Positions 36,480 to 46,588 of a DNA stretch of 64,000 nucleotides are shown piece after piece (positions within the stretch are counted from its first letter, which is position 1; each line of letters begins with the position of its first letter). This stretch comes from Bryopsis sp. KO-2023. Lineage: Eukaryota > Chlorophyta > Ulvophyceae > Bryopsidales > Bryopsidaceae. The notes below the pieces were generated by a model. It saw only the letters and a program-made list of their open reading frames with translations, did not search any database and had not been told where the DNA came from. The position numbers and the translations under genes are program-made. Where the stretch lies: NCBI GenBank assembly GCA_030272585.1, contig BSYQ01000007.1, positions 2,236,001 through 2,300,000 on the forward strand, written 5' to 3'.

Positions 36480-36835
36480 TGGGGTGGCAGGGTTGAAAAA
36501 AAAAAAAAAACCAGGAAAAGAGGGGGTGGCGGGGAAGTAGTGAAAAACCAAAAAAAAAAAAAAAAAAAGAGGGGGGGGCGGGGAAGAACTGAAAAACCAA
36601 AAAAAAAAAAAAAGAAAGAGGGGGTGGCGGGGAAGAACTGAAAAACAAAAAACAAAAAAAAAGAAAAGAGGGGGTGGCGGGGAAGAACTGAAAAAAAAAA
36701 AAAAAAAAAAGGAAAAGAGGGGGTGGCGGGGAAAGCACTGAAAAAAAAAAAAAAAAAAAAGGACAAGAGGGGGTGGCGGGGAAGTAATTAAAAAAAAAAA
36801 AAAAAAACTTTGAAAAGAGGGGGTGGCGGGGGAGA
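36480..36835. repeat. Minisatellite: GGGGGTGGCGGGGAAG plus A-run, ~50-bp period
   Basis: About seven to eight consecutive units of AAGAGGGGGTGGCGGGGAAG, a short ACTGAAAAA-like spacer and an A-run of 10-19 bases. It begins immediately after the stop codon of the DCD gene, so it is probably transcribed in the 3' untranslated region. Purines make up nearly all of the plus strand. Confidence 0.95.
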
Positions 36836-36869
36836 AATATATGGGCTGTTGGGTGCAGCAAATGTTGTT

Positions 36870-37425
36870 GTATATATCTTGGAGTGCAGTGAATGCGAAT
36901 GTTTCAGTGTCTTTTTTTCACTGAAATCAAGCTGAAAAATTGATGGTTGTGCTATATATATTGGAGTGCAGTGAATGCGAATGTTTCAGTGTATTTTTTT
37001 CACTGAAATCAAGTTCAAAAATTGATGGTTGTGGTATATATCTTGGAGTGCAGTGAATGCAAATGTTTCAGTGTATTTTTTTCACTGAAATCTAGTTGGG
37101 AATTGATGGTTGTGGTATCTATCTTGGAGTGCAGTGAATGCAAATGTTTCAGTATATTTTCTACTGAAATCTAGTTGGGAAATTCATGGTCGTTGCATAT
37201 ATCTTGGAGTGCAGTGAATGCAAATGTTTCAGTGTATTTTTTTCACTGAAATCTAGTTGGGAATTGATGGTTGTGGTATCTATCTTGGAGTGCAGTGAAT
37301 GCAAATGTTTCAGTATATTTTCTACTGAAATCTAGTTGGGAAATTCATGGTCGTTGCATATATCTTGGAGTGCAGTGAATGCAAATGTTTCAGTGTATTT
37401 TTTTCACTGAAATCAAGTTGGAAAA
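36870..37425. repeat. ~80-bp tandem repeat with internal hairpin (7 copies)
   Basis: Seven units share TATCTTGGAGTGCAGTGAAT, then an inverted repeat, then a variable ATTGATGGTTGTGG-like tail. The inverted repeat is TTTCAGTG, a 7-9 base T-rich loop, then CACTGAAA. In two units (hairpins near 37147 and 37311) it reads TTTCAGTA ... TACTGAAA, so both arms changed together. These two units alternate with the others, which indicates a dimeric higher-order period. Confidence 0.93.
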
Positions 37426-37439
37426 TTGATGAGAGTTAA

Positions 37440-37695
37440 AAATTGGGAAAGAATTTCTGTGGGATTTGGAGATCAGTGGAGGCAAGGAGCATTGATGATA
37501 AGCTCTGGATTTAAAACCAGGAAAGAATTGCTGTGCAAGGAGCATCGATGATAAGCTCTGGATTTAAAACCATGAAAGAATTGCTGTGAGATTTGGAGAT
37601 CAGTGGAGGCAAGGAGCATTGATGATAAGCTCTGGATTTTAAACCAGGAGGAGATATGATGACAAGCTCTGGATTGAGAATCAAGAGAGAGAGAA
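37440..37695. repeat. Tandem repeat with GATGATAAGCTCTGGATTTA core
   Basis: Three to four degenerate copies of a unit with GCAAGGAGCAT, GATGATAAGCTCTGGATTTA and AAACCAGGAAAGAATTGCTG. Spacing alternates between about 65 and 90 bases because the AGATTTGGAGATCAGTGGAG segment is present in only some copies. Confidence 0.88.
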
Positions 37696-37839
37696 TGTTT
37701 AAAAAACTAAACCTGGAAAAAAAAGTGGGATTGCTGGGAGAGAAAGAATGGGAAGTAAAATGGGAAGAACAGAAACAAGGCAGAATGAATGGACAGTGTT
37801 GGAGAAAACGAAAAAAATAGGAATTATTTTTCAGTGGAT

Positions 37840-38110
37840 GCAGCAGATTTTTATTCTTTATTTTTCATTTGGCAGCAGATTTTTATTCTTTATTTTTCAT
37901 CTGGCAGCAGATTTTTATTCTTTATTTTTCATCTGGCAGCAGATTTTTGATTCTTTATTTTTCATTTGGCTGCAAATTCTTTATTCTTCATTTGGCGGCA
38001 GATTTTTGATTCTTTATTTTTCATTCGGCAGCAGATTTTTTATTTTTTTATTTTTCATTCGGCAGCAAATTTTTTATTCTTTATTTTGCATTTGGCAGCA
38101 GATTTTTTTA
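37840..38110. repeat. ~33-bp minisatellite (TTTATTTTTCATTTGGCAGC units)
   Basis: About eight consecutive units of AGATTTTTATTCTTTATTTTTCATYTGGCAGC. The array creates a 150-residue open frame on the plus strand (37748-38200) whose translation is repeated Phe-Ile-Leu-Tyr-Phe-Ser-Phe. I treat that frame as an artefact of the repeat. Confidence 0.93.
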
Positions 38111-38189
38111 CTTCAAAAATGTGGTAGAGAAATAGTGGATCATACGTGGCAGGAAAAAGAAAAAAGAATATTTTTTGGGGAGTTTTTCT

Positions 38190-38985
38190 TCCCCCTCTGA
38201 AACACTGAAAAAGAAAGTGTAAGGTGCATGACCACCAACCTCTGATTTGATGAGGTCGGCGGTGATGGACTGGACACCCACCTCAACATGGGTGGTAGAT
38301 TAGGTAAGGGGGGAGGATTGCAAGAGTGTGGAATATATTTTTCCAGATTTTGGAAGTGTGTGGCGGGATGAATGAAAGCAAGCTACGAAAAGTAAAGTGA
38401 AATGCGGATCGGTAAACATGGAAAAATGATATATGGGATTGATTTTGACTTGATGAAGAAGATGGGTAGTTTTCTTATGTTGGATTTTCTGTGGGTCATC
38501 CTCTAGTTTTTCTTCCCCCCCTGAAACTCAGAAAAAAGAAGTGGACAGTGGATCACCACCAACCTCTCGTCGAATGAGGTCGGCGGGGATCTACCAGAAT
38601 CTCCCACCTCAACATGGGTGGTCGATTGAGTAATGGGGGGGAAGTGGAGGAGATTACAAAAGAGGGTAGAATCTGCTTGAAATATTCACAAGGGCTGGCC
38701 TCGAATGGTGGCAAGTAAATCTTCTTCTTTTGTGGGACAAGGTCTGAAATGAAAAAAAGTTAATGAACAGAATATTGCGTGTGGAGTGAGAAAAAAGAAT
38801 ATGGAGACCAGTTTTTGAAGGGAGTGTTGGTTTTTTCTGAAGACGATCAGGATTTATTGCATGGGCAGTTGAATTTGGGCAGTTGTATTGTAGAGGGCCA
38901 CCCCCTAGTTCCCTGACTGACATGAGCAAGCGGACAGTGGATCGCAACCAACCTCTCATCGAATGAGGTCGGCAGCGATCGACTC
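38190..38985 (+). repeat. Three dispersed copies of a hairpin-bearing element
   Basis: Copies centre on 38226-38268, 38550-38591 and 38939-38981. The shared core is CCAACCTCT, seven variable bases, then ATGAGGTCGGC. Arms ACCTC/GAGGT and CC/GG pairs extend outward through several further base pairs, with paired differences between copies. In the first two copies a shared leader (CCCCCTCTGAAAC with CTGAAAAA) and trailer (CACCTCAACATGGGTGGT) flank the hairpin. Nothing identifies a known RNA family. Confidence 0.7.
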
Positions 38986-41551
38986 GAAATCTCAAAAATG
39001 AGTAGGATCAGTGAGGGGAACAGAAGGGGGTGGTGAAAAAACAGTCCAAAATTTCTGTAAAAAAAAATTTGGACAACAAATATGTCTTTTCTCTCTTTGT
39101 TTAGTGGCATGCACACATTGAATGGTGTTTCATGATTCTTGAGTGGGGTTATCCGTTTCATGGAGTGCCAGAATTCCAAAATGCAGCTTAAAAGCATGAC
39201 TCATCCCCATCCCACAAATGTTTTAAAATACAAGAATTTTGCCTTCTTTCACAAGGATGGACCCCATCCGAACACTAGCAAACAAAAGCCTCTCAAAGAA
39301 TCCAGTCTGTAGATTCCAAACAGCCAGCCCTCCACAAGTCTTTGAAACATGAATAATAAGCAAAATAGCAGCTGGTCCCTTTTGCAGATTCTGAGCTGGT
39401 GCTCTCAACCCTTGTGCAAAAATACTTTACTTTCCTGCAGCAGATATGGAATTTGGAAATCTGAGGTGACCCACCCTCATCTGCGTGTTTTCTCGAATCT
39501 GGGTCAGACAGACATGATCCTTGCTTGGTGCAACCCCAAACTTTCTCAGCGCATTTTGTCCCCAGAGTTAATTTCAAAAACGTGGAATTTTTTAAAAAAT
39601 TGGGAAACATTTTAAAAATAAATCAGGGGCACACAATTTTCACCCCAAATCAAAACCCATTCTTTCATTTGTTTTAGATTCAAATCTGACTGAATTCATC
39701 AAAGCGGGTCCTGCTGGAACTAAAGGAGATCATCCACAATCATGCTGGTTGATGTCTGCATTCCTCCAGATTACCCAAGGCGGCATTTAAGAGGGGTGAT
39801 AAAAAGCCTGGATGATACACCAAGGTAGTCATATCAACAGCCAATTGCAGCATCGATCGTTCGAACCAGCACATCGCCATTCACTGCCACCTATATCGCA
39901 ACTGGCAAACAGAATCATGGCAAAGGAAAAGGTTGGGGCCCTCCAGGTCTATGCCCCCAGGATCGGCTTCTTTATGGATATTACCAGCTGCAGTAAACGC
40001 ATATCTTTGATCAATGAAAGCGCGGAACTTCGAACCCCCCCCAACCATGTGCTGATTTGCAGATGCTTAGCTGCTCGAAGTGGCAATACGCTGGAACCCC
40101 CTCTCCTGTGTGAGACATCCTGCAGATTAAAACACCAACCAAGGAAAGCCCAACAGAGACACCAGTCAGAAACTCAAATTCGACACTTGTATTTCTGTAT
40201 TGAATATTTTTTTAAATCTAATATCCACCTCCAATTTTCAGTTCAGTTTTATTTTCATCGCCTCGCTCCACATATGAGGAGTGAAGAAATCTAATGCAAT
40301 GTACCATCTGGAGGCATTTCAGGGAGCAGGTCATCCTCCATTCCAGTTGAGGCCTCCCAATGATTGCCCGTCAGACGTCAGATCCATGGCCATATCTGAA
40401 GCAGCTCCATGGGCAAACATGGTTAGGTGTCGTGATGTTGAAGGGAATCCCTGTTGGCAATTTCGACGCTTGCTTCAGCAAATCAATCAAGAAACAATGA
40501 AAAACCAGGGCCCATGCCTCCTCGGATTACCCCAAACACAACAGTTTCAACTCTTTAAAAATTTACAGTGCGTTGGATCTAACGTACCCACAAGTGACTA
40601 ATGCAGGGAGCCAATACTGCACTTTGAAACACAACCATTCGAACAATTTACCTAGGGGATGTGGATGCCATCCACATGTGCTCAGGTCTGCTTCAATTAT
40701 AGCTTGCAATGTTACATGAACGGAAGGAGGGGCCACAACGACCAATCCCCAAGAATGAATTGAAACTTGTGGCTCACCACTGAAACAGCACCAACAAAGC
40801 AAGCAACAAGAATACAAAAGACTCGAACACCATGAAGCAGAGAGGGGGGAAAGAAACGAACAAGTATTCCAGGGCCATTTTTTTCTTTTGCGAGTCTGGC
40901 ATGAACCCCTGACGTCAACAGCCGGCAGTCAACCAGGCGAGCTGGAGATGACACACAGAAATTGGATTTGCAGGCACGAGCAGCCATGTCCGACCTGTGA
41001 AGCAGCAAGCCACCTTCCAGGGTCCAACAGTGTGGTGTGTGGAAATGGTGGTGGTCACAGAGCATCCATCCACCTGAGTTGAGTACAAGAAAAGAAGCTT
41101 CTTTCGTGTTACAGTGCTCTTTTTTTGCTTCTGTCTTTTTTTGCTTCCATATTCACAACACCGGTCTGAGCATTGGTAACAATTCCAGTGATTGTATAAT
41201 CAAAATTCATCCAATTGCGCATCTTCCCCAGCAACTGCCACAACTGCACTAAACCACCAAACCCTCCATGCATCCCCCCCCCCACCCCTCTTCCTAAAAT
41301 GGGAAAACTTGAGCCGGTACCGCGTCCCTCAAAAGCAGATTTCATAGACAATCACTCACGCCTAAGAATTCATTTTCAAAACTCCATTCGCTCCGTTTTT
41401 CAAGGAGAGGGGGGGAAAGCACCCCTAACCCCCCAACCCCCCCTCCCTAAAATTAACCCCAGAAGAAAACAAAACACTCGCTACACCATCATCTTTCTAC
41501 GATTGACGGCAGTTCAAGAAAGAAGGTCAGTCAGGCAATCAAGCCTTTCCC
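38986..41551. other. 2.6 kb without a supported gene
   Basis: Sequence complexity is normal here, so decayed or unrecognised exons are possible. On the plus strand, a segment after a good acceptor near 39677 (CATTTGTTTTAG) reads DSNLTEFIKAGPAGTKGD, faintly like the start of glutathione transferase or CLIC-type folds, but it stops soon after and nothing supports it downstream. Other frames (39812-40294 and 40281-40601, plus) match nothing I know. Confidence 0.4.
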
Positions 41552-41739
41552 TCAAGAGGCCTCCAACTGTTTGATCTCCTCCTGCCAGTCAGCCATATTT
41601 TCCAGCTTTTCCAATTGGCTTTCTTCCAGCGTTTTCCCGCTTTCCTGCATTTTCAACAGTGCATCGCACTGTTGAACCTTCTTTTTGAGTGCCCTCAATC
41701 TCTTTTGATCGGTCGACATGGTGGCCTTCCCCCCCTGCA
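41552..41739 (-). CDS. Second copy of the PYM C-terminal helical exon (alternative last exon or small gene)
   Basis: The minus-strand frame ending at 41552 encodes MSTDQKRLRALKKKVQQC and continues through LEESQLEKLENMADW to EEIKQLEAS. It is clearly homologous to the last exon of the PYM gene just upstream ([19 protein letters not shown] ... [16 protein letters not shown]). An acceptor (CTTGCAG) ending at about 41740 would splice in phase 0, the same phase as the preceding PYM exon, so it could serve as an alternative last exon. Alternatively, translation could begin at its own ATG at 41718, which sits in GCCACCATG, an ideal eukaryotic start context. The sequence does not decide between these. 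Confidence 0.6.
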
Positions 41740-42137
41740 AGACATGCAGCCCCGAATCAATGTGTGTGTGTGTTCGAAAACGTGTGAAAAGTCCAATAAC
41801 CCTTCTGCCTATACTTCTGGATGAGGAAATAAAAGGGCCTACTTTCCTGTCGAGAAAAAAAGTGTCTGAAAGAAAGGAATAAGGTTGCACAATTTTTTTT
41901 TATACCGTACATTTTTCCATATTTTTTCATCAGGACAACACAAACACCTTGCTGTTAAGCTTTGCATTACTTTTTTCAAAACAAATATTGGAAGCAAATA
42001 TCACACGTGTTAAATTGTAGGACGCGTCATTTGCGAGTTTTCCACCCCTCCAATGCAAACTGCTAAAAATAGAAAGCAGTTTTCCCTCTTTATCCTCTCA
42101 TTAAATAAAAAATGCACCACTTTCCAGTAGCTTTTTT

Positions 42138-43483
42138 TCAGCGTACATTGTCTGTATTTGCGGGCGTCTGACTGGAAGATGCTCCATTCTGGAGGGACGT
42201 GACTTCCCCTCGCCATTCAGGCAGCTTCTTAATTTTTTCTTTTTGCTCCTCCGTCATTTCTTCCCCGTCCTGCTGGCGCTTCAGCAACGCCTCAGCCTGC
42301 CTGATTTTTTTCTTCAAGGTCCGAGCTCTTTTTTCCTCTGCAGTCAAGTCACTGCCTTCGTTCGGCTGAAAAAAAACAAAAACAAAAAAACTTTTAAAAC
42401 TTTGACGATATGAAGCCTTACATAATATGGAGACATTTCGTCAATAACTTCAAAAAGGCCCTCCATCCTTCTGGAATCCTTTTCGATGTGATTTCTATTG
42501 TTAGAAACCACTGTCGATAGTGGCAATCGTCTGTTACCTTAGACAAAGATGCATTCGGCTTGCTTCCTTCCAACGAAAGTCCATCCATCTGTTAAAAAAC
42601 AGGAAAAACAGAAACACAACCTTACTCCATTTCTGCAAAAGAAGTCACCATCAAAGCTTCGGAATGTCCAACGAATCCATCATTACTTGAGTTATATGAG
42701 GGACTGTCATAAAAAAATTCCACCACAGAGAAGTTTTGGTCAAAATATCATCAAAGTAGGAAAACACAACAGCGCATCGACCCTCCTGATCAAAGGTATT
42801 AACCATGTAATTTTTCTCAGCAACACAAACGCCAGTTGAAAAAAAAAGGGGGAAAAAGAAAAGAAATGAGTGACATCTGAAGAAGTGCACTTGCCTCCTC
42901 TGTTGCAGTCTGGATGGGGGAAGTGGTTGTGGGGCCAGATTCTGGCTGAGGGTTTTCTTTCACACTCTGTTCCTTCTTTTGTTTTCTCCTCTCGTTCTTC
43001 TTGGCAGACTTCGATTTCGGGGCTTCCTTCTTGGCCTCCTCGACAAAACCTGCTCATCAAGAAATACAAACCCCCTTTGCATATTGAAATGCACATCCAC
43101 TGGGATTCATCATCGACTGTTGCTCCCCCCCCATCAGATAGCCATTCAAAGCCATTCGTTCAACTTTATGAAAATACTCAATCTATACATACATACATAT
43201 ATATATATACATATAGATAGATAGATAGATAATATGTACATATTTGTTTCATCAAATAATTCAAAGAAAAAGAGAAGCATGGAATCGCACCTGGGCACGC
43301 GGAGCCTCCCATTCGAGTTATAGCCCCTCTGGACTGGTACAGTGGCTGTTCTTCTTGAGGAACATACCCATCCTTCACACGCCTCTCTGGACGCCAAGTT
43401 CCATCGGCTCGACGAGTGGCAGGGACTATCCGCTCCCCCTTGTTGTTCACGCTGTAGGGCAGACTCGACTGGCTGGATGACAT
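42138..43483 (-). CDS. PYM (partner of Y14-Mago) / WIBG homologue (208 aa, 4 exons)
   Basis: PYM binds the Y14-Mago heterodimer and ribosomes and strips exon-junction complexes from translated mRNA. Exons: 43483-43291, 43049-42895, 42588-42538, 42365-42138. The N-terminal Mago-binding domain is clear: [20 protein letters not shown], then [19 protein letters not shown]. The second exon is the usual Lys/Arg-rich linker ([16 protein letters not shown]). The last exon holds the conserved C-terminal helix, [20 protein letters not shown] ending in LPEWRGEV. The exon 2 donor is GC (GAG|GCAAGT) and the exon 1 donor is GTGCGA. Translation starts at the ATG nearest the domain; a longer in-frame upstream reading exists but looks like 5' leader. 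It is divergent from the coiled-coil gene at 43984. Confidence 0.88.
43196..43232. repeat. TA and GATA microsatellites
   Basis: A short (TA)n run followed by four to five GATA units. It lies in the first intron of the PYM gene. Confidence 0.9.
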
Positions 43484-43983
43484 TTCTTTCCCCCACCTCT
43501 TTTCGCTGATGCCTCCTCCCTGCCCCTGGAACAGATAAAATTGCTGGGGTGATGCGACATGCATTACAGGGGGATTACGATGCGTTATGCGTGACGAACT
43601 ACTGCTGGGTCTGGCGGATTTTTTCGCGCTTGACAGAAACTGAAAGTCTGAAGTCTTCGGGAAAGTCGTTGGGGTTAGCATTGTCATTGGAGGGGGTTGT
43701 CAAGAGGGGGAGAAAAAAACGACGGGGGGTTTTTGGAGGAAAGGCGACCCATCGTGGGGTCAGAGATAGGTAACTTGCTCTCTCGTCGATTTTTCTCAAA
43801 CTACCCCACGCTGTTGCTATTTCTTTGGTCACCGACAGTGCGGCTATGACCTGGACAGTTGTGCCTCGTTTCTTGAAAGCGCATCATTGACGAGTATAAG
43901 ACTTGGTCGAAAAGCGACGGAGGACCCTGCGGGGGATGGGCGAGAGATACTGAGCGGATCTGTTTCACTTCGTTCTAGAAACC
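43484..43983. promoter_or_regulatory. Divergent promoter region (PYM / coiled-coil gene)
   Basis: Five hundred bases separate two genes transcribed outward. The segment is CpG-richer than the introns on both sides. No specific motif is claimed; the role is inferred from gene orientation. Confidence 0.4.
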
Positions 43984-45985
43984 ATGTCGGATACTGACTC
44001 GGAAGGATTCTACCCGGCTGACGGTGAGGCCAGGAGATTGAAAAGCATCCTTTACAATTCGAAAAAGCCGAAGAAGCCGGGTGGGTTGTGAAACACTCGT
44101 TCGGGAGTTCCACCAAGGAATAATCGAGATCGTAAAGTGCTGACGCCAGTGTCACTTGTCGCAGGGCCTTATTCGCTCGCGGTAGACTTTCAAAAGCTAG
44201 ACAAGGTGAGAAACGGACCGGAGCGTTTTTTTTTTTAGACGTGTGGGGGATCCCACACGTCTAGGACGTCATATGTTGACGTCCTTGATTTGATGGGATG
44301 ATTTTGAGCATATTGTCCAGAATCGATGAGGCCTGATGGTCATCTTTTCGGGTTTCGGGGTGGGATTTCGTTCACCAATAAGCATTACCTACAGCATACT
44401 CCACAAACCTTGCTCCGAATGTCTCATTTTCATGGTGGTCATTTTCACTGATATGAACATTGATCGTGCAAAGACTGATTCCCTTTTTCTGGTACAGGAT
44501 GCTCGGGAGTTTGTAGACCGTGTCGGAGATAACATGGTTGTGGAAGTCCCGAAAGCTCTGAATGAGGTTTGCTTGGCGCCCAATTTGGACCAGGGGTTGG
44601 ACATCAAAAGCCATGAAGCCTACCTGACTGAGCAAACCTCCCTCGTAATCGAAGAGCGAAAAAGAGGTTTGTATGCTTGTTGGGATATGCGTACCTAAGC
44701 AGGGCATATTCTTTGAAGATCTGCAGGATTCCCTCGTGGATCTGTTTTCCTCGTACGATTTACTGTGGATTCAGCGTGGGGAATGTATCTGTGTCATGCT
44801 GAAAAACTGGATTCATATCGTGGGGAAAGGGTGTGGAAAAAAAACTGGGTTTTTGGTCGTGGATGTGTGCAGAAATTCAGAGCACCCAGAAGAGGCTGGA
44901 AAAGTCGTTGAGGGAACTTGCCATCGTGAAGCGGAAAGAGGAAGAAACCCTCAAACGCAAAGTTACTGAGCTGCAGAGGGACTTCACAGAAACAATGAAA
45001 GAGCTTCAGAAGCAGTTCATCGCCCAGGTATCCGCAGTTCCAACTGAAGGTCTAAAACAAGAACAAATACTTCTCGAAGGGGGAATTCGCAATCGGCCAC
45101 AGATGCAAAGAGGGTGTGTTTCAATTTTTTTTATTTTTTTTTTCGCATCTGTAGCCAATTATGAATTCCCCCCTTCGAGAAGTATAAGGGCGGTGTTCAT
45201 CACCCCATGTTTCAAATGCCCAGCTTTGTGCGTTTTCTGCAAAAAAAGAAAAATCGTTCTTGAGCTATGCACCGCCCCAAGCTGTGTCAATATCAGGCGA
45301 TGTTCGGGAGGAATAAGAAACAAATGGCAATGTAGGCAGACGATGTCAGGGAAGAGGCTTTGACAAAACTTGCCCAGCAGCGAAGTCAATGCGAAATGGC
45401 GGTCGAGTCGAAAGCCAGAGCTTTATCGGCAACACTTGCAACAGGTACCACCACCTGTTCACAATTCCCTTCCTAGACAGCCATTGCTCATCCCAACCAT
45501 CGATTTCAATGCATTGCTTATGGACTCAATCGATCTTGGTCTGAGGGGATGTCCTGTGAATTTGCGGAGGTACAAGAGCATGCAGCCCTCCTTATAGTCC
45601 TCGTGGGCATCGCTCCGGCCATCCACGTACTCCGATGGACGAAGGTGGTCTGTACAGCGACCCCAACCCTGGCACAGACACCCCTGTTGCTGTTCATCGC
45701 TACCCTCCCCAGGGCACGCCAAGACGGCTGGAAAGCTCACCTCCATTGGTGATTGCCAAGGCCTCTCCGGACAACCGCAGGCGATCCTTCAGTCAGCAAG
45801 AAGCCACCAAGGAGGCATCGAAACACCGAGAATCGGGTTTGACCCCACGTGGACAGAGGAGCCACCGACCATCCTCCTCTCACAAGCCAAGGGGGATTTA
45901 CTCCAGCGATGGACATGCAAGATCGGATGGGGCGAAGAGGCGTGACCTGTTGCATTTGCTTGATTCGGATGATGACGACCTGTGA
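43984..45985 (+). CDS. Coiled-coil protein of unknown family (328 aa, 6 exons)
   Basis: Exons: 43984-44080, 44165-44205, 44498-44666, 44873-45027, 45336-45444, 45570-45985; phases 1, 0, 1, 0, 1 are consistent throughout. The N-terminus is acidic then basic (MSDTDSEGFYP, SKKPKKPG). The middle holds a long helical coiled coil from about residue 95 to 180, rich in Lys, Glu, Leu and Gln (IQSTQKRLEKSLRELAIVK, LKRKVTELQRDF, MKELQKQFIAQ). The last third is Pro/Ser/Arg-rich and disordered, ending with an acidic LLDSDDDDL. There is no signal peptide or membrane segment. I do not recognise the family. The last two introns have weak polypyrimidine tracts, so those boundaries are less certain than the rest. 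Confidence 0.65.
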
Positions 45986-46588
45986 AGAAGGAATGTGGCG
46001 GCCCCAAACCCCATGACTGACCAACTGAGCAAACCTGATTTTCTACAGTGGACTTGATGTGATTGACTTGAGTGTGATCGAAAGCATACGGGTGCCAGAG
46101 AATCCTAGTCATTGCAACATGGGCTCTCTTTTTGTTTTTGGAATTGTCTTTTTTGGTATTGAAGTACTGCTGTATCAACGATTGTATTGTGCTGCGGGCA
46201 GTCGAGTGGCGATTGTCTTCGGCAAACGAACCATCGAATTGAACGATTTCAAATTCTTGTGTAATGATATTGAAAGTCGACGGGCCCATCAGTGCAGAAA
46301 CCTTCAGAGAGCTTTTTCATTCCAGCCAGAAGCACGCTATGCTCCACAATTCTTGTAAGAAATTTTTGCAGCAGCGGTCTGGTGCCCAATCACCCGCCTG
46401 TTGCTTTCTTGCATGCTGGATCGCAGCAGTTTTTGACAGAACACGAGCAACCAATCGTAAGAATTGTTCAGCATTCTATCACGTGCGGGTGCCACGTGGG
46501 CTCCATACATCAGCTCTACTTTGCAAATTGCTGGCATCGTCTTGGGTCTTTCAAGCTGCTGTGAGTTGCATGGGGATAATATCTTAAG
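45986..46588. other. Intergenic, no supported gene
   Basis: Short open frames exist on both strands, none with recognisable content. The right part is presumably the promoter of the PAO-like gene. Confidence 0.4.

Noticed and set aside
36374-36861. Minus-strand ORFs with long Phe and Pro runs
   Set aside because: They are the complement of the purine-rich minisatellite after the DCD stop codon.
37748-38200. 150-residue ORF with repeated Phe-Ile-Leu-Tyr-Phe-Ser-Phe
   Set aside because: Produced by a 33-bp minisatellite; no sign of coding selection.
39659-39790. Possible glutathione transferase/CLIC-like exon (FIKAGPAGTKGD)
   Set aside because: The match is a few residues only, it lacks the CPxC-type active site, stops quickly, and no following exon was found.
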